From positions 23,793,346 through 23,857,345 of the forward strand of contig CM020618.1 of assembly GCA_009829735.1 (NCBI GenBank): DNA of 64,000 bases, given 5' to 3'. The position numbers were made by a program, and so were the translations under genes. Source of the stretch: Pyropia yezoensis. Its lineage: Eukaryota > Rhodophyta > Bangiophyceae > Bangiales > Bangiaceae. The notes below the pieces were generated by a model that did not search any database, had not been told where the DNA came from, and saw only the letters and a list, made by a program, of their open reading frames with translations. Shown here piece by piece: positions 19,660 through 29,067 of this stretch. Each line of letters starts with the position of its first letter. Position 1 is the stretch's first letter.

Positions 19660-22008
19660 ATGTCCACGGATGGCCGCCGCAGGGTGCCTGCCCCGGCTGC
19701 CAGTAGCAGCGGCGGCCGCGTCGGCGGTGCGCGCTGCCGCCGCGGCTCGGCTCGGTCGGCGGTGGTGGGGGCGGTGATGGCGGTGGTGGCGGCCGCATGG
19801 TCTGGCGTTGCGGCGGTGCCCGCTGGGGGCCCCGCCGTGGGCATTGCCACTGACGGCTCGGACGATCTGTCCATCACGGTCACCCACCTGAGCGCCGCCG
19901 CGTGGCGGCGGCTCGACGCGGTCAGCCCGGGGGCGCGGCTGTCTTCCGCGCGGTCGCTGCCCGAAGCTCTCGTCCTGTCGGCCAAGGGCGCAGCCGCGGC
20001 GGTGCGCGACGCACCGGCCGCGACGGTAGAGGCGGGCAAGGCGCAGGCGGCGGCGCTGTTGGCCTCCTCGCGCGCTTTTTCACGGGCCAACGCGCTGGCC
20101 ACCCCCTTTCGGCGGGCATCGAACACTACCCTCTCGGACGTCAGCTGCCCTGCCTACACCATTGTCCACACAATGGTGCTTGACACGGGCACGCCTGGCG
20201 TGTGGCGGGCGCCCTTTGGCAGCATCTACATGGACGGGGTCAAGTGCTCGCGCGCCAACATGGACCGCCCGTCGGACATTGCGCTGGACCGGTACACCAC
20301 CCTCGTTAAGTCGTCCATCATTGATGACGCGGCCGCCGCGGCGGCGGCCGGGGTGACCAACGTGCGCAACGCGGTGCTCAACACGGGCAACGTGCGGAGC
20401 ACATACGACCTGCTCCGCCCGTCGGGGGAGATGATCATTGGCTACGAGCGCTGGGCGCGCAACTGTGGGCCGGGCAACATCTTTCTGCGGGGCAGCATCT
20501 ACATGTTTGTCCGCTCCGAGTCCAACACGATCAGTTTCAGTGACAATGGCATCTTCCTCGCCCCGCGGGAGCCGTTTATGGTGTCGTTTAACCCGGGCGC
20601 GTGCATCTACCGTACGGGTGCGGCGGGGGTGGCGGCGGGCAATGGCGCGACGCCGCCAATTGCGCCGACGCCCGCACCAACCGCTTCGCCGACGGCGACG
20701 CCCACGCCCACGCCCACGCCCACAGCCTTGCCCACGGCGCCGCCGACAGCGCCGCCGACTGCACCGCCGACGGCCCCCCCTACGGCGCCCCCAACGGCTC
20801 CCCCCACAGCCCCGCCGACGGCTCCACCGACGGCTCCCCCTACCGCACCGCCAACGGCCCCGCCGACGGCTCCCCCTACCGCACCACCGACGGCCCCGCC
20901 GACGGCCCCTCCCGCCGCCTCGGCGACGCGTGCGCCGACGGCTCCACCAACGGCGCAGCCGACCGCTCCGCCAACGCCCCGGCCGACGCCCCCTCCCGTC
21001 GCTGTGGACCCGCCGTCGTCGTCCTCGGCGGCGCCGACGGCGGCGCCCACCCGCGCGCCGGGCGGGCCGGCAGGGCCGACGGCGGCGCCAACGTCCGAGT
21101 CAACCTCACCGTCCGCGACCGGGACGCCAGTGCCAGGGGGCGGCGGCACGGGCTCTGGCAGTGGCGACGGTACGGGCAATGACGGCAGCGGCAGCGGCAA
21201 CGGGGAGGGCAACGACGGCACCGGCGACAATGACGGGAGCGGCATCGGCAATGAAGGAGGCGGCGGCGACGGCGGCGCCTTTGGCACGCCCCGCCCGTCG
21301 GTGCCGCCGCCCACCGCGTCGCCGACGCCGCCCACCGCGTCGCCGACGGCGCCGCCCGCCCCGGGGGGTGACGGCACGGGCCGGTCGGGTGATGATGGCG
21401 GCCCGTCGTGCTTCCCGGCCACCGCGCGGGTGCACCTCGCCGATGGGTCGACGGTGGCGGTCGGGGACCTGTCCACCGGTGCGGCGGTCGCGTCGACGCC
21501 CGGCTCGCCCGCGACGGCCGTTTATGGGTGGACGCACAAGGCCGCGGGCGGGGTCCACGAGTTTGTCCGCCTGTCGGTGGGCGACGCGCCCGCGCCCGCC
21601 TTTGCGGCCATTTCCACCCCCCACACGCTGACGCTGTCGCCCGACCATTACGTGGTGGCCAATGGCCGCCTCATCGCCGCGTCGGCAGTAGTCGTTGGCG
21701 ACCGCCTCGTCAATGCGACGGGCGGCGGGGTGGGCGTCACGGCCGTGACGCGCGTCACCGCGGCGGGGCTGTACCACCCGCACACCACCTCGGGGGTGCT
21801 CATTGTGGACGGGGTGCTCGTGTCGGACCTCACCGCCGCCCTCCCGCCAGCGCTGTCGCGGGCGCTCCTCGCGGGCGTCCAGCGGCTGGGCGTGAGTACC
21901 GGCGGCGCTGCGCTCGGCGGCCGCCTGCTTGCGGCGCTCGAGGGGGGGGTCAGCGCCCGGCTGGCGGCGGTCCTCCCGCGTGGGCCGCCCGCCAGTCCGC
22001 TCATGTGA
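19660..22008 (+). CDS. Secreted Hog (Hedgehog-type Hint) domain protein
   Basis: The product has 782 residues from the ATG at 19,660. The N-terminus has basic residues then VVGAVMAVVAAAW, a signal peptide probably cut near VAAVPA. Residues about 165-325 form an unrecognised cysteine-containing ectodomain with GSIYMDGVKC and GSIYMFVRSESNTISF. Residues about 335-480 are a TAPPTAPP-type linker, followed by a Gly/Ser-rich linker. The C-terminal Hint domain starts at Cys584 in PSCFPATARVHLADGS, has SPDHYVVANG as the TxxH-like block, and ends HTTSGVLIVDGVLVS, as in Hog modules. In Hedgehog this module cuts the chain before the cysteine and adds a lipid; whether it does so here is inference. Hog modules without a Hedgehog signalling domain are known from red algae and other protists. 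No intron is seen. Confidence 0.85.
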   Translation: MSTDGRRRVPAPAASSSGGRVGGARCRRGSARSAVVGAVMAVVAAAWSGVAAVPAGGPAVGIATDGSDDLSITVTHLSAAAWRRLDAVSPGARLSSARSLPEALVLSAKGAAAAVRDAPAATVEAGKAQAAALLASSRAFSRANALATPFRRASNTTLSDVSCPAYTIVHTMVLDTGTPGVWRAPFGSIYMDGVKCSRANMDRPSDIALDRYTTLVKSSIIDDAAAAAAAGVTNVRNAVLNTGNVRSTYDLLRPSGEMIIGYERWARNCGPGNIFLRGSIYMFVRSESNTISFSDNGIFLAPREPFMVSFNPGACIYRTGAAGVAAGNGATPPIAPTPAPTASPTATPTPTPTPTALPTAPPTAPPTAPPTAPPTAPPTAPPTAPPTAPPTAPPTAPPTAPPTAPPTAPPTAPPTAPPAASATRAPTAPPTAQPTAPPTPRPTPPPVAVDPPSSSSAAPTAAPTRAPGGPAGPTAAPTSESTSPSATGTPVPGGGGTGSGSGDGTGNDGSGSGNGEGNDGTGDNDGSGIGNEGGGGDGGAFGTPRPSVPPPTASPTPPTASPTAPPAPGGDGTGRSGDDGGPSCFPATARVHLADGSTVAVGDLSTGAAVASTPGSPATAVYGWTHKAAGGVHEFVRLSVGDAPAPAFAAISTPHTLTLSPDHYVVANGRLIAASAVVVGDRLVNATGGGVGVTAVTRVTAAGLYHPHTTSGVLIVDGVLVSDLTAALPPALSRALLAGVQRLGVSTGGAALGGRLLAALEGGVSARLAAVLPRGPPASPLM
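20665..21100 (+). repeat. Pro-Thr linker coding repeat (TAPP)
   Basis: About 30 degenerate 12-bp units of the kind ACGGCNCCNCCN encode TAPP/PTAP inside the Hog protein, after a short PTPT tract. Wobble bases vary between units, which points to selection on protein more than recent slippage. Such Pro/Thr linkers are usually O-glycosylated in secreted proteins. Confidence 0.7.
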
Positions 22009-22888
22009 GCGGCGCGTCCCGCATAACTGTCAACTGGAGGACGCTGTGCTAAATAGACTCTACGCGCTATGACTGTCGTTTTCTACTCTGTCGCGGCACT
22101 GCTGGGAGTGGGTTCCCCATAGGGGGGGCGCGCCACAGGGAAGGTAGGGTGGGGAGGGTTGGCCACGGGAAAAGAGTACTGGGGCTTCCCCCTTTCGTCA
22201 TCGTTCTCTGTTGCCTTTGGTCTCCCTTGCGAGCCCATCGCCGACTTGACTGTGCCGCACCAACCGGGGGGAGGGGGCGGCGCAGCATGTTCCGGGGCGA
22301 GAGGGACCCCGGCCGCAGCCCGCGCGCCCACGCGCCACCGCCGCGGGGCCGCGAAACGCGTGTGAGGGGCGGCGGGTGGCAAGTCGGTCGCTTAGGTGCG
22401 CCCCTCACACGCTGCCCCCCCCTCGCGCTCCCCCCCCCGCGCGCCTGCCACTTTTCACGGCTGTCCGGGCCGCTGGGGACGGTGCCCTCTCCCCACGCGC
22501 ACGGGTGCTGCGCCGGGGACCACCCCGCCGTGGTTCACACCCAGTGAGGCACACCGAGGAAGGGGCGGAGGGATGAGTTGCGAAGAAAAAAAAAAAAAGA
22601 GCAGCACGGCGACCACCCCGACGCAACACGGGGGTGAGGTAGAAAGAAACAAAAGAACTTGCGGGGCACTGCATGATGCCCCAACCCCGCCGCGACCCCA
22701 ACACCACCTCCCCCTAACCCCCAACAACCAGTCTCCGTCATGCCAAGCCCCCCCCCCCACCCTGTCCACCCCTCCCCCAACTGTCCCATTTCATCAAAGC
22801 CCCCCCCATCCCTCCCCCGCCTCCGCCTCCCTGCCCCCCCCCCCCAACCCCCACTGCAGATACCTTCCCCGCATGACACACACCGCCC
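22009..22888. other. Convergent intergenic region, Hog and prefoldin genes
   Basis: The 3' sides of two genes meet here. There is an A run at 22,585-22,598 and several C runs at 22,740-22,850. I saw no RNA gene or supported coding frame. Confidence 0.5.
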
Positions 22889-23779
22889 TCATGCCTGCGC
22901 CGACGGGGGCGCCTCAATCGCCCCCCCCTTCGCCGCCGCCCCCGCAATGGCCGCCGACGCGCTGGCGCCTCCCGCCGCCCCCGCCGCCGCGAGCGCCGCC
23001 TCCCGCCGCACCGCCACGTCCCAGTTGTACACGCGCGTCATGTTGACCTCCACCACGTTCATCTGGGCGCGGAGGAAGGCGAGGTCCCCCTCCATCTCGG
23101 CCAGCTGCGCTTGCGCGCCAGCCAGGTTCTCTCGCAGCAGCTCCATCGCGTCGGCCAGTTCGTACTCCACCATCACCGAGGCGCCCAGCCAGAGGCACAC
23201 CGACCGGCCCGCCTTGAGCGTCGCCTTGGCAAACAGCTGGGTGGACAGCTCAAAGTGGGTCTCGAGGACCCCCCCCCCCCCCGCCGCGCCATCCTTGGAC
23301 GCCCCCGCCGCCGCGTCGCCCGCGGCCGCGACGTCGTCGCCCCCCCCCGGTGCGCCCGCACCGTCGGCGCCGGCGCCCTCGGCGGCGGCCTGCAGCGCCT
23401 GGATCACATCCACCGCCCGCGTCACGTCGGGGATCTTGGTGGACAGGGCGGCGCGGCGGCGCTGGAAGCGGCCCTCCCAAAACTTGTACTTCGCCAGCAG
23501 CTGGTCCAGCGCCGCAATCGTCGGCGCCGCCCCATGGGCGGCGCCCACCGCGGGGACGTCCTCGAAAAAGACTGCCTCGGGAATGCCCCGGTGCTCCTCC
23601 TCCGTCGTTGGGTTGGTAAACAGGAGCGGCGCGTCGGGGGCGCCGACGACGCCTCCGCCCCCGCCCGTGGCAATGGCCATGGGGGGGGGGGGGCCGCCGC
23701 CAGCAGGAGCGGGGGGGGGGGCACCGGCGCTGCCCGCGCCGCCACCGCCGCCACTGCCAGTGTCGCCAGTGGTATCCAT
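22889..23779 (-). CDS. PFDN3: Prefoldin subunit 3 (VBP1 homologue)
   Basis: The product has 296 residues from the ATG at 23,779 in CCATGGA context. It is an alpha-class subunit of the hexameric prefoldin that passes nascent actin and tubulin to the chaperonin CCT. Signature blocks are all present in order: RGIPEAVFFEDVP, the coiled-coil start LLAKYKFWEGRFQRRRAAL, VCLWLGASVMVEYELADA in the beta hairpins, and DLAFLRAQMNVVEVNMTRVYNWDV at the end of the second helix (abridged here). A Gly/Ala-rich insertion of about 40 residues lengthens the end of helix 1, and a Gly/Pro-rich stretch of about 50 residues precedes the domain; the human protein is near 190 residues. The frame is open upstream to 24,595, but that part is not conserved. 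No intron is visible. Confidence 0.93.
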   Translation of the reverse strand: MDTTGDTGSGGGGGAGSAGAPPPAPAGGGPPPPMAIATGGGGGVVGAPDAPLLFTNPTTEEEHRGIPEAVFFEDVPAVGAAHGAAPTIAALDQLLAKYKFWEGRFQRRRAALSTKIPDVTRAVDVIQALQAAAEGAGADGAGAPGGGDDVAAAGDAAAGASKDGAAGGGGVLETHFELSTQLFAKATLKAGRSVCLWLGASVMVEYELADAMELLRENLAGAQAQLAEMEGDLAFLRAQMNVVEVNMTRVYNWDVAVRREAALAAAGAAGGASASAAIAGAAAKGGAIEAPPSAQA

Positions 23780-24776
23780 GGTGGGACACGAGACGGGAGA
23801 TAGGGGGGGCGGGGAGGGCAAGGCAGCAGCGACCGCGCCGCAGATGAAGGATGCGGGGGGAGGCGAGTCGAAAGAGGGGAACAGGGGTGGCAAGAGAATG
23901 GGACTCAGACGTAGCAGACTGGGGCCAGGGGCAAGCGCTCGTCTTGACGCGGCGGCGGGCGGGGCGGCCGGGGCGGCCGGGGAAACGCCAGGCGGCGGGG
24001 CAGCGTCGGGCGGGATCCGCTCGGCGTCGCGGTGACGCGCCGCACGACGCTGAGTGGGCGGAGGGGGTTGGTCGAGGAATCGCGCCGCTGCTTGCGTCCG
24101 CGAGAGGGGGGGTGCGCGCGGCGAGCGGTGGCGCCGTTTGGACTTGTATCGGTAGTTTTTTTTGTCCCTGCAGGTGTAGTTGTAAGGGGCATGTGCATGA
24201 GGTGCAACGTGGCAGCTGGAAAAGGGAGTGCGATTGAGTGCCGCGGAAGCCCAGTCGACGACGTTGGGTCCGTGGGCACTCCCAAGCGCGCCGCGGCCGG
24301 CAGCTGCAGCGGCCGTCGACGCGACCACGTCAAGCAGAGTCGTTGCGGCGAACGGGCGTGCGCACCCTGCACGCCAGAGGCGGTCTGGTCGGCGGCCTGC
24401 GCATGCAACGGCCTGAGGGCGGTGGCGACACGGGCGGCCGTCGGTCCCCGCCTGGGTCATAACATGCAGCCGAGAACGGACAACCAGTGATGCGACTGGG
24501 CCAGGGAGAAGTGGGGGGAGGGTCGCGGATGACTGAGGGGGGGGGTGATGCTGGCTGCTCGCATACACTGGTTGAAATGGAGCAGCCGAGGCCAAACGCT
24601 AGAAAGAAAAGAATAAAACATTGTTGCCATCGTGTGGCAGGCCATCGGCTACAGCCGCAGCCCTATGACTGTTACCCAAACCCACCTATTCTACTGGCCA
24701 GATCCCCGGGAGATAAGCATGCTAGCAGCTATGTCTTTGGCGCCCCCTCCCGCCTGCTGTCTGCGCAGCTCGTCCA
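23780..24776. other. Intergenic region upstream of prefoldin gene
   Basis: No supported gene. A plus-strand AATAAA lies at 24,612-24,617 with no plus-strand gene close upstream. GC falls in the last 300 bases, next to the 3' end of the secreted paralogue. Confidence 0.4.
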
Positions 24777-25538
24777 TTACGAGCGCTGGGGCTCGCCGAA
24801 CACGAAGTCGTCGGCCACCACCACGTCCCCGTGGCCGTCGTCGTGGTCCGTCACCTTGCGGTTGCCCAGCGTCATGCGCACGTACGACACCACCGGCTTG
24901 TTGAACACGACGCCCAGGAAGCTGAGGCCGCCCTTCTTGGCCGGGACAAACGCCTTGGCCAGGCGGCGGCGGTGGGCGTCAAAGTACTCGAGGCTGGTCA
25001 CGTGGTCGCGGTCCACGTCGACAAAGACGGCGCCAAAGCCGGTGGTTGTGGCCTTGACGCCCCGCTTCCCCGGCACCTCAAAGCGCACCTCCATCACGTT
25101 GTCCTTGAGAGGAGTAAACAGGCGCTTGGGTGAGAACGTCTTGAGCTGCTTGGACAGCTTCTTGTTGATCGACGAGAAGCGGTCGTCATCGATGTGCTGC
25201 TCCCGCGGCGGGTTGGACACGCGGAACTCCCCACCCTTGGCGTGGAAGACCGCCCCACGGGGCACCTCGGTGTTGAAGAAGTCGCCAGGCATCTTGAACG
25301 GCACCCCCGCGCCATCCCAGTTGATGCTCCGGCGGCCACGGTGGGCGGGCGGGCCCGAGCCGTTGTCCGGCTCGCCGAGGAGGCGGCCAAACTTCTCAAA
25401 CGCGTGGCGGATGTCGCCCGCGTGGGCGCCCGCGTCCTTGACCGCCTTGGCCCGCAGCTCGCGGCTGTCAGCCGAGGCGGTAGCGATCGTCGCCGCCGCG
25501 ACGGCCGCGAGCACCGACAGGCGAGTGAGGTAGCCCAT
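24777..25538 (-). CDS. Secreted protein of a bacterial-type family, paralogue 1
   Basis: The product has 253 residues from the ATG at 25,538. MGYLTRLSVLAAVAAATIATASA is a clear signal peptide. The mature protein follows a pattern I associate with secreted bacterial proteins of unknown function: an N-terminal AFEKFGRLLGEPDNGSGP, then RRSINWDG, PGDFFNTEVPRGAVF, FRVSNPP, RLFTPLKDNVMEVRFEVPGK, TTTGFGAVFVDVD, TSLEYFDA, GGLSFLGVVFNKPV and a final DVVVADDFVFGE. It reads like a beta-sandwich extracellular domain; the function is unknown. It is about 75-80% identical by eye to the divergent gene at 27,246, so the pair arose by an inverted duplication. The bacterial resemblance suggests an old horizontal transfer; this rests on memory of the family pattern. 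Confidence 0.8.
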   Translation of the reverse strand: MGYLTRLSVLAAVAAATIATASADSRELRAKAVKDAGAHAGDIRHAFEKFGRLLGEPDNGSGPPAHRGRRSINWDGAGVPFKMPGDFFNTEVPRGAVFHAKGGEFRVSNPPREQHIDDDRFSSINKKLSKQLKTFSPKRLFTPLKDNVMEVRFEVPGKRGVKATTTGFGAVFVDVDRDHVTSLEYFDAHRRRLAKAFVPAKKGGLSFLGVVFNKPVVSYVRMTLGNRKVTDHDDGHGDVVVADDFVFGEPQRS

Positions 25539-27245
25539 GGTGGTAAGAGGAAGTTGGGGGCGTGTCGTGAACGGGGGGGGGGTTGGTTGGGCGCCTGAGG
25601 CTTGGGTGCCGTCGCGGATCGAAGAGTCAAAGGGGTGCTTGTGCCTGCTTGGAAGAGAGTGGTGTGTGCGTGTGTGGATGGAGGAAGGTGGGGAGAGAAT
25701 GAACACCCACCCGGCGGTGCCCTTTTGTGCGCCCAAGAATTTTGTCGGGACGGGGCGAGCAGGCGCGCCACCTCGCCCTCTTTGCAGGTCGGCCGCCGCC
25801 GACGCCGCCCTGCGCGGAGCGCGGCAAAGGGCGGTAGGCGCCAGGCTGCCAACGCCGGCTACTGGGGCGCTGGTACCCGCTGCCATACCGTGCCATACCG
25901 GCTTGTGTGGGCTCCCGCCGTGTCAAGCCCTCGGACGCGACGCGGGTGGAAGGGGATGGAGGTGACACCCCACACCCACCACGAGCCCGAAGGGCTCCGC
26001 GCACCGCCGGAGACGGCGCATGCTAGCAGGAGTGCCGCTTTCGTGGAGGGCCGCTGCGTGAGTGTGATGATACCGCTGTGTTGTAAAAGGCGCGAGGACC
26101 AGGGGGAAGAGGGGGGGGGGGTGTCACGTCGTCTGCCTCTTCGCGCTGCTCGCGTCACGGTGTGTTGGACCGCGATGGTGAGCGCAGCACCGGAGTTACA
26201 TTGCAGGCGTGAGGGCCCTACCCCAGCAGAGCGTGTGCTGGCACACCAAACTGTACCGTTCGTGGACGGAGCCCCCATCGTCCTTGCCTGAATCTCTGCT
26301 GGTCTGCGCTGGCAACAGAATATGTACACGCTACATACAGTCCTGTTCTGTCGTCAGATCTGCTATAGCGTGCGTCCCGCGCGACTGGCAGAGTGCCATA
26401 CACGGGCAGAGGCCCGTGGGCACACGGTTCCGACAGGTCTGTCAGGCCGACCGGTCCACCCCTCAGCGCGATATTCCGAGGCGTCGGTCGTCTATTGGCG
26501 GACGCGGACCCCAGGTCCACCGACACGATTGACAGTCGCGATTTCGCCGTCCTCGAGTCCCGCCAAATTTAGGTTGGGTCAAGTACCAATCAAGCGGGGG
26601 CCAGCAGTGCTGCGGGGACAGGTCACCGCCACTGGAGCGGCATCGGTGGCATGACACCTCGCCATCCGGTGGCCGCGGCACCGACAGCAATGAAGCACCA
26701 CAGCGTGTTGGTGCCTCGACAATGTGCCCCTTGATCATGGGAGGACACACGAGGGGGGGGCGGGGGGTGTGTTTGTAGGCAACGCCGTCTGATCCGCGAC
26801 CGCCCTCCGCCTCGCACCACAACTGCAGTGCCGACACTTGGCATCTCGCCCCGCCGCAGGCCCGGGGTGACCAGATCGAGCTCCCGCGTGTTGGGGGCGG
26901 ACCACTGCCCCCCGCCCGTGCACGCCCAGCGATGCCCAGGCCGCGCAGGGCGAGTGGGACCCCGCAGCCGCGTCTGCAGACGTCGCGGGGCACCGCCCAC
27001 GAGTCCGTACAAAGACGCACCGTCGCGGAGGCCATCGGGTCAGATCTCCTCTCGCCTCATCCCCAACTCAACACACTCGCCAACGCACACGCATCCCCAC
27101 CCTCACACCCGACCAGAGATCCCACCTGCCCCCCCCAGCCCTCTGCCTTCCCCTCCCGCTGCCGGTCAACTCCTTCCTCCCATCCCCTCACGTACTGTTC
27201 ACACCCCTTTCGTCACTCGCTCTTCTCCAATCCCCATCCAAGACC
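25539..27245. other. Shared upstream region of the divergent secreted paralogues
   Basis: This 1.7-kb spacer lies between the two start codons. It is less GC-biased in the middle (26,150-26,700). Both genes are preceded by a C/T-rich leader with repeated CAC and CCCA. I saw no tRNA, no convincing TATA box and no supported gene. Confidence 0.4.
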
Positions 27246-28010
27246 ATGGGCTTCCTCACCCGCCTGTCGGCCGTTGCAGCCATGACCGCCGCCGCCGTCG
27301 CGGTGGTTTCGGCGCACCGCCCATCGGGCCTGCGGGCGCGAGTGGTGCGGGCACGTGGTGCTGCTGCGGGGGACATCACCCCCGCATTTGAGAAGTTTGG
27401 CCGCCTCCTCGGCGAGCCGGACAACGGCTCGGGCCCGCCCGCCCGCGACGGCCGCCGCAGCATCAACTGGGATGCAGACGGCGTGCCGTTCAAGATGCCT
27501 GGCGACTTCTTCAATACCGTGGTGCCCCGCGGGGCGGTCTTTGATGCCAAGCGCGGGGAGTTCCGGGTGTCCAACCCGCCGCCGGTGCAGCACATTGTCG
27601 ATAACCGCTTCACGTCACTGAACAAGAAACTGGCGCTGCAGCTGCTCCCCTTCTCCGCCCCGCGCCTGTTTACACCCCTCAAGGACAATGTGGTGAAGGT
27701 GCGGTTTGAGGTTCCCGGCAAGCGGGGCGTCAAGGCCACGACCACCGGCTTTGGGGCGGTCCTCCTTGACGTGGACCGCGAGCGCCTGACGAGCCTCGAG
27801 TACTTCGATGTTCATGGGCGGCGGCTGGCCAAGGTGTTTGCGCCGGCCAAGCGGGGCGGCCTCAGCTTCCTGGGCGTTGTTTTCAACAAGCCGGTGGTGT
27901 CGTACGTGCGCATGACGCTGGGCAACCGCAAGGTGACGGACCACGGCGACGGCCACAGGGACGTGGTGGTGGCCGACGACTTCTTGTACGGCGAGCCTGT
28001 GCGCGCTTGA
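27246..28010 (+). CDS. Secreted protein of a bacterial-type family, paralogue 2
   Basis: The product has 254 residues and is the head-to-head partner of the gene ending at 24,777. The start is fixed by AAGACCATGGGC and by alignment with its paralogue. MGFLTRLSAVAAMTAAAVAVVSA is the signal peptide. From FEKFGRLLGEPDNGSG to the final DDFLYGE the two proteins align without gaps; the signal peptide and the next 20 residues have diverged most. Conserved Asp/Trp/Gly blocks (SINWD, GFGAVLLDVD, SLEYFD, SFLGVVF) suggest one folded domain. There are no cysteines in the conserved core and no membrane anchor, so the product is probably released or wall-associated. Confidence 0.8.
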   Translation: MGFLTRLSAVAAMTAAAVAVVSAHRPSGLRARVVRARGAAAGDITPAFEKFGRLLGEPDNGSGPPARDGRRSINWDADGVPFKMPGDFFNTVVPRGAVFDAKRGEFRVSNPPPVQHIVDNRFTSLNKKLALQLLPFSAPRLFTPLKDNVVKVRFEVPGKRGVKATTTGFGAVLLDVDRERLTSLEYFDVHGRRLAKVFAPAKRGGLSFLGVVFNKPVVSYVRMTLGNRKVTDHGDGHRDVVVADDFLYGEPVRA

Positions 28011-29067
28011 GGGGCAGCAGAGTCACAGGTGACCCTGTAGGGCCAGCGTGCTCTGCCGTTCGAGCCTGGCGTTCTCTCACTCACTCTCTGAGAAGATGTT
28101 CATGAAAATCTGTAGAAAGTTTTGTACTTCGAATGAACTAAGTAGTATCGGCAACTCCCCCGCAAAGCCTCCTCGATGACCCCCGTCAGCGCGTCCCCTT
28201 CGACACAATGACCTTCCTGCCTGCCTTTGCGAGCCAGCCCTCCCTTGACCCCGCCCCCGGCGTTCACATTTTTCCCTCACCGCAGAGGATGCAGACAGTG
28301 GCGACCTGTACGCAGTATGGATAGCTTGCGCTGAGCTGAGATCCCGGCTCACTTCTTTCTCGTTGGCGGTGCGACTGACAATCCTTGGGAGAGCAGTCAT
28401 TGCCCGTCTCTGCGGCACTGTAGCGTATACCCGGGGTGACGGGGGGTGGGTGGGCAGGGGGTGCGGTAGGGGCGGTGACGAGGGGGTGGTAGGGTCGTCG
28501 CTGTCGCCGCGCTGCTGGTTTGTGTTCCTGGTGTATTGGTTGCCGAGGCCACGTGCCCCGTGGCAGCAGGGCAACGCGACTGGGCGGTGGTGAGGACGCT
28601 GGAGTCAGGGCACTCAATGGCCACCCTTGTCTGTCGTGGCAGCCCAGGATGGCCGGCGTGGCCGGGCCTGCTGCTGTCACCCCCCCACGGGTAGGGAGGT
28701 GGGGTGACGGGCGCTCTCGGCCGGGGCACGGACGCACACGCCGCGTGTGTCTGCGTTGTGTGGGCCGGCGGCGGCGGCGGCCGGCGCACGCGCCGCCCAA
28801 ACGAGTGTGGGGTACTTGGGTTTTTTGGCGCCCGCCCGGGGGAGGACGCCCGGCCCATCCGTGTCGTCACCCACCGACGCACTCCTCGCCGTGCTGCCGT
28901 CGCGTTCCCCTGTCGCGTGCGGGCGGCCGCCGCGTTCTTGGCCCACGCCCGACGTGTGGGTGGGTGGGGAGGGTAGGGGAAGAGGAAGGAGCAGCTGGCC
29001 ATCGTTGCGCCGGCGGTTCCCGGACGGGGCGCGGCGAGGTCCATCAAGGCTCACGACAACCTCCACG
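28011..29067. other. Intergenic region before the RCC1-like gene
   Basis: The first 350 bases are relatively AT-rich, probably 3' flank of the preceding gene. The second half is G/T-rich. Frames crossing it on both strands show no domain. No supported gene. Confidence 0.4.
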
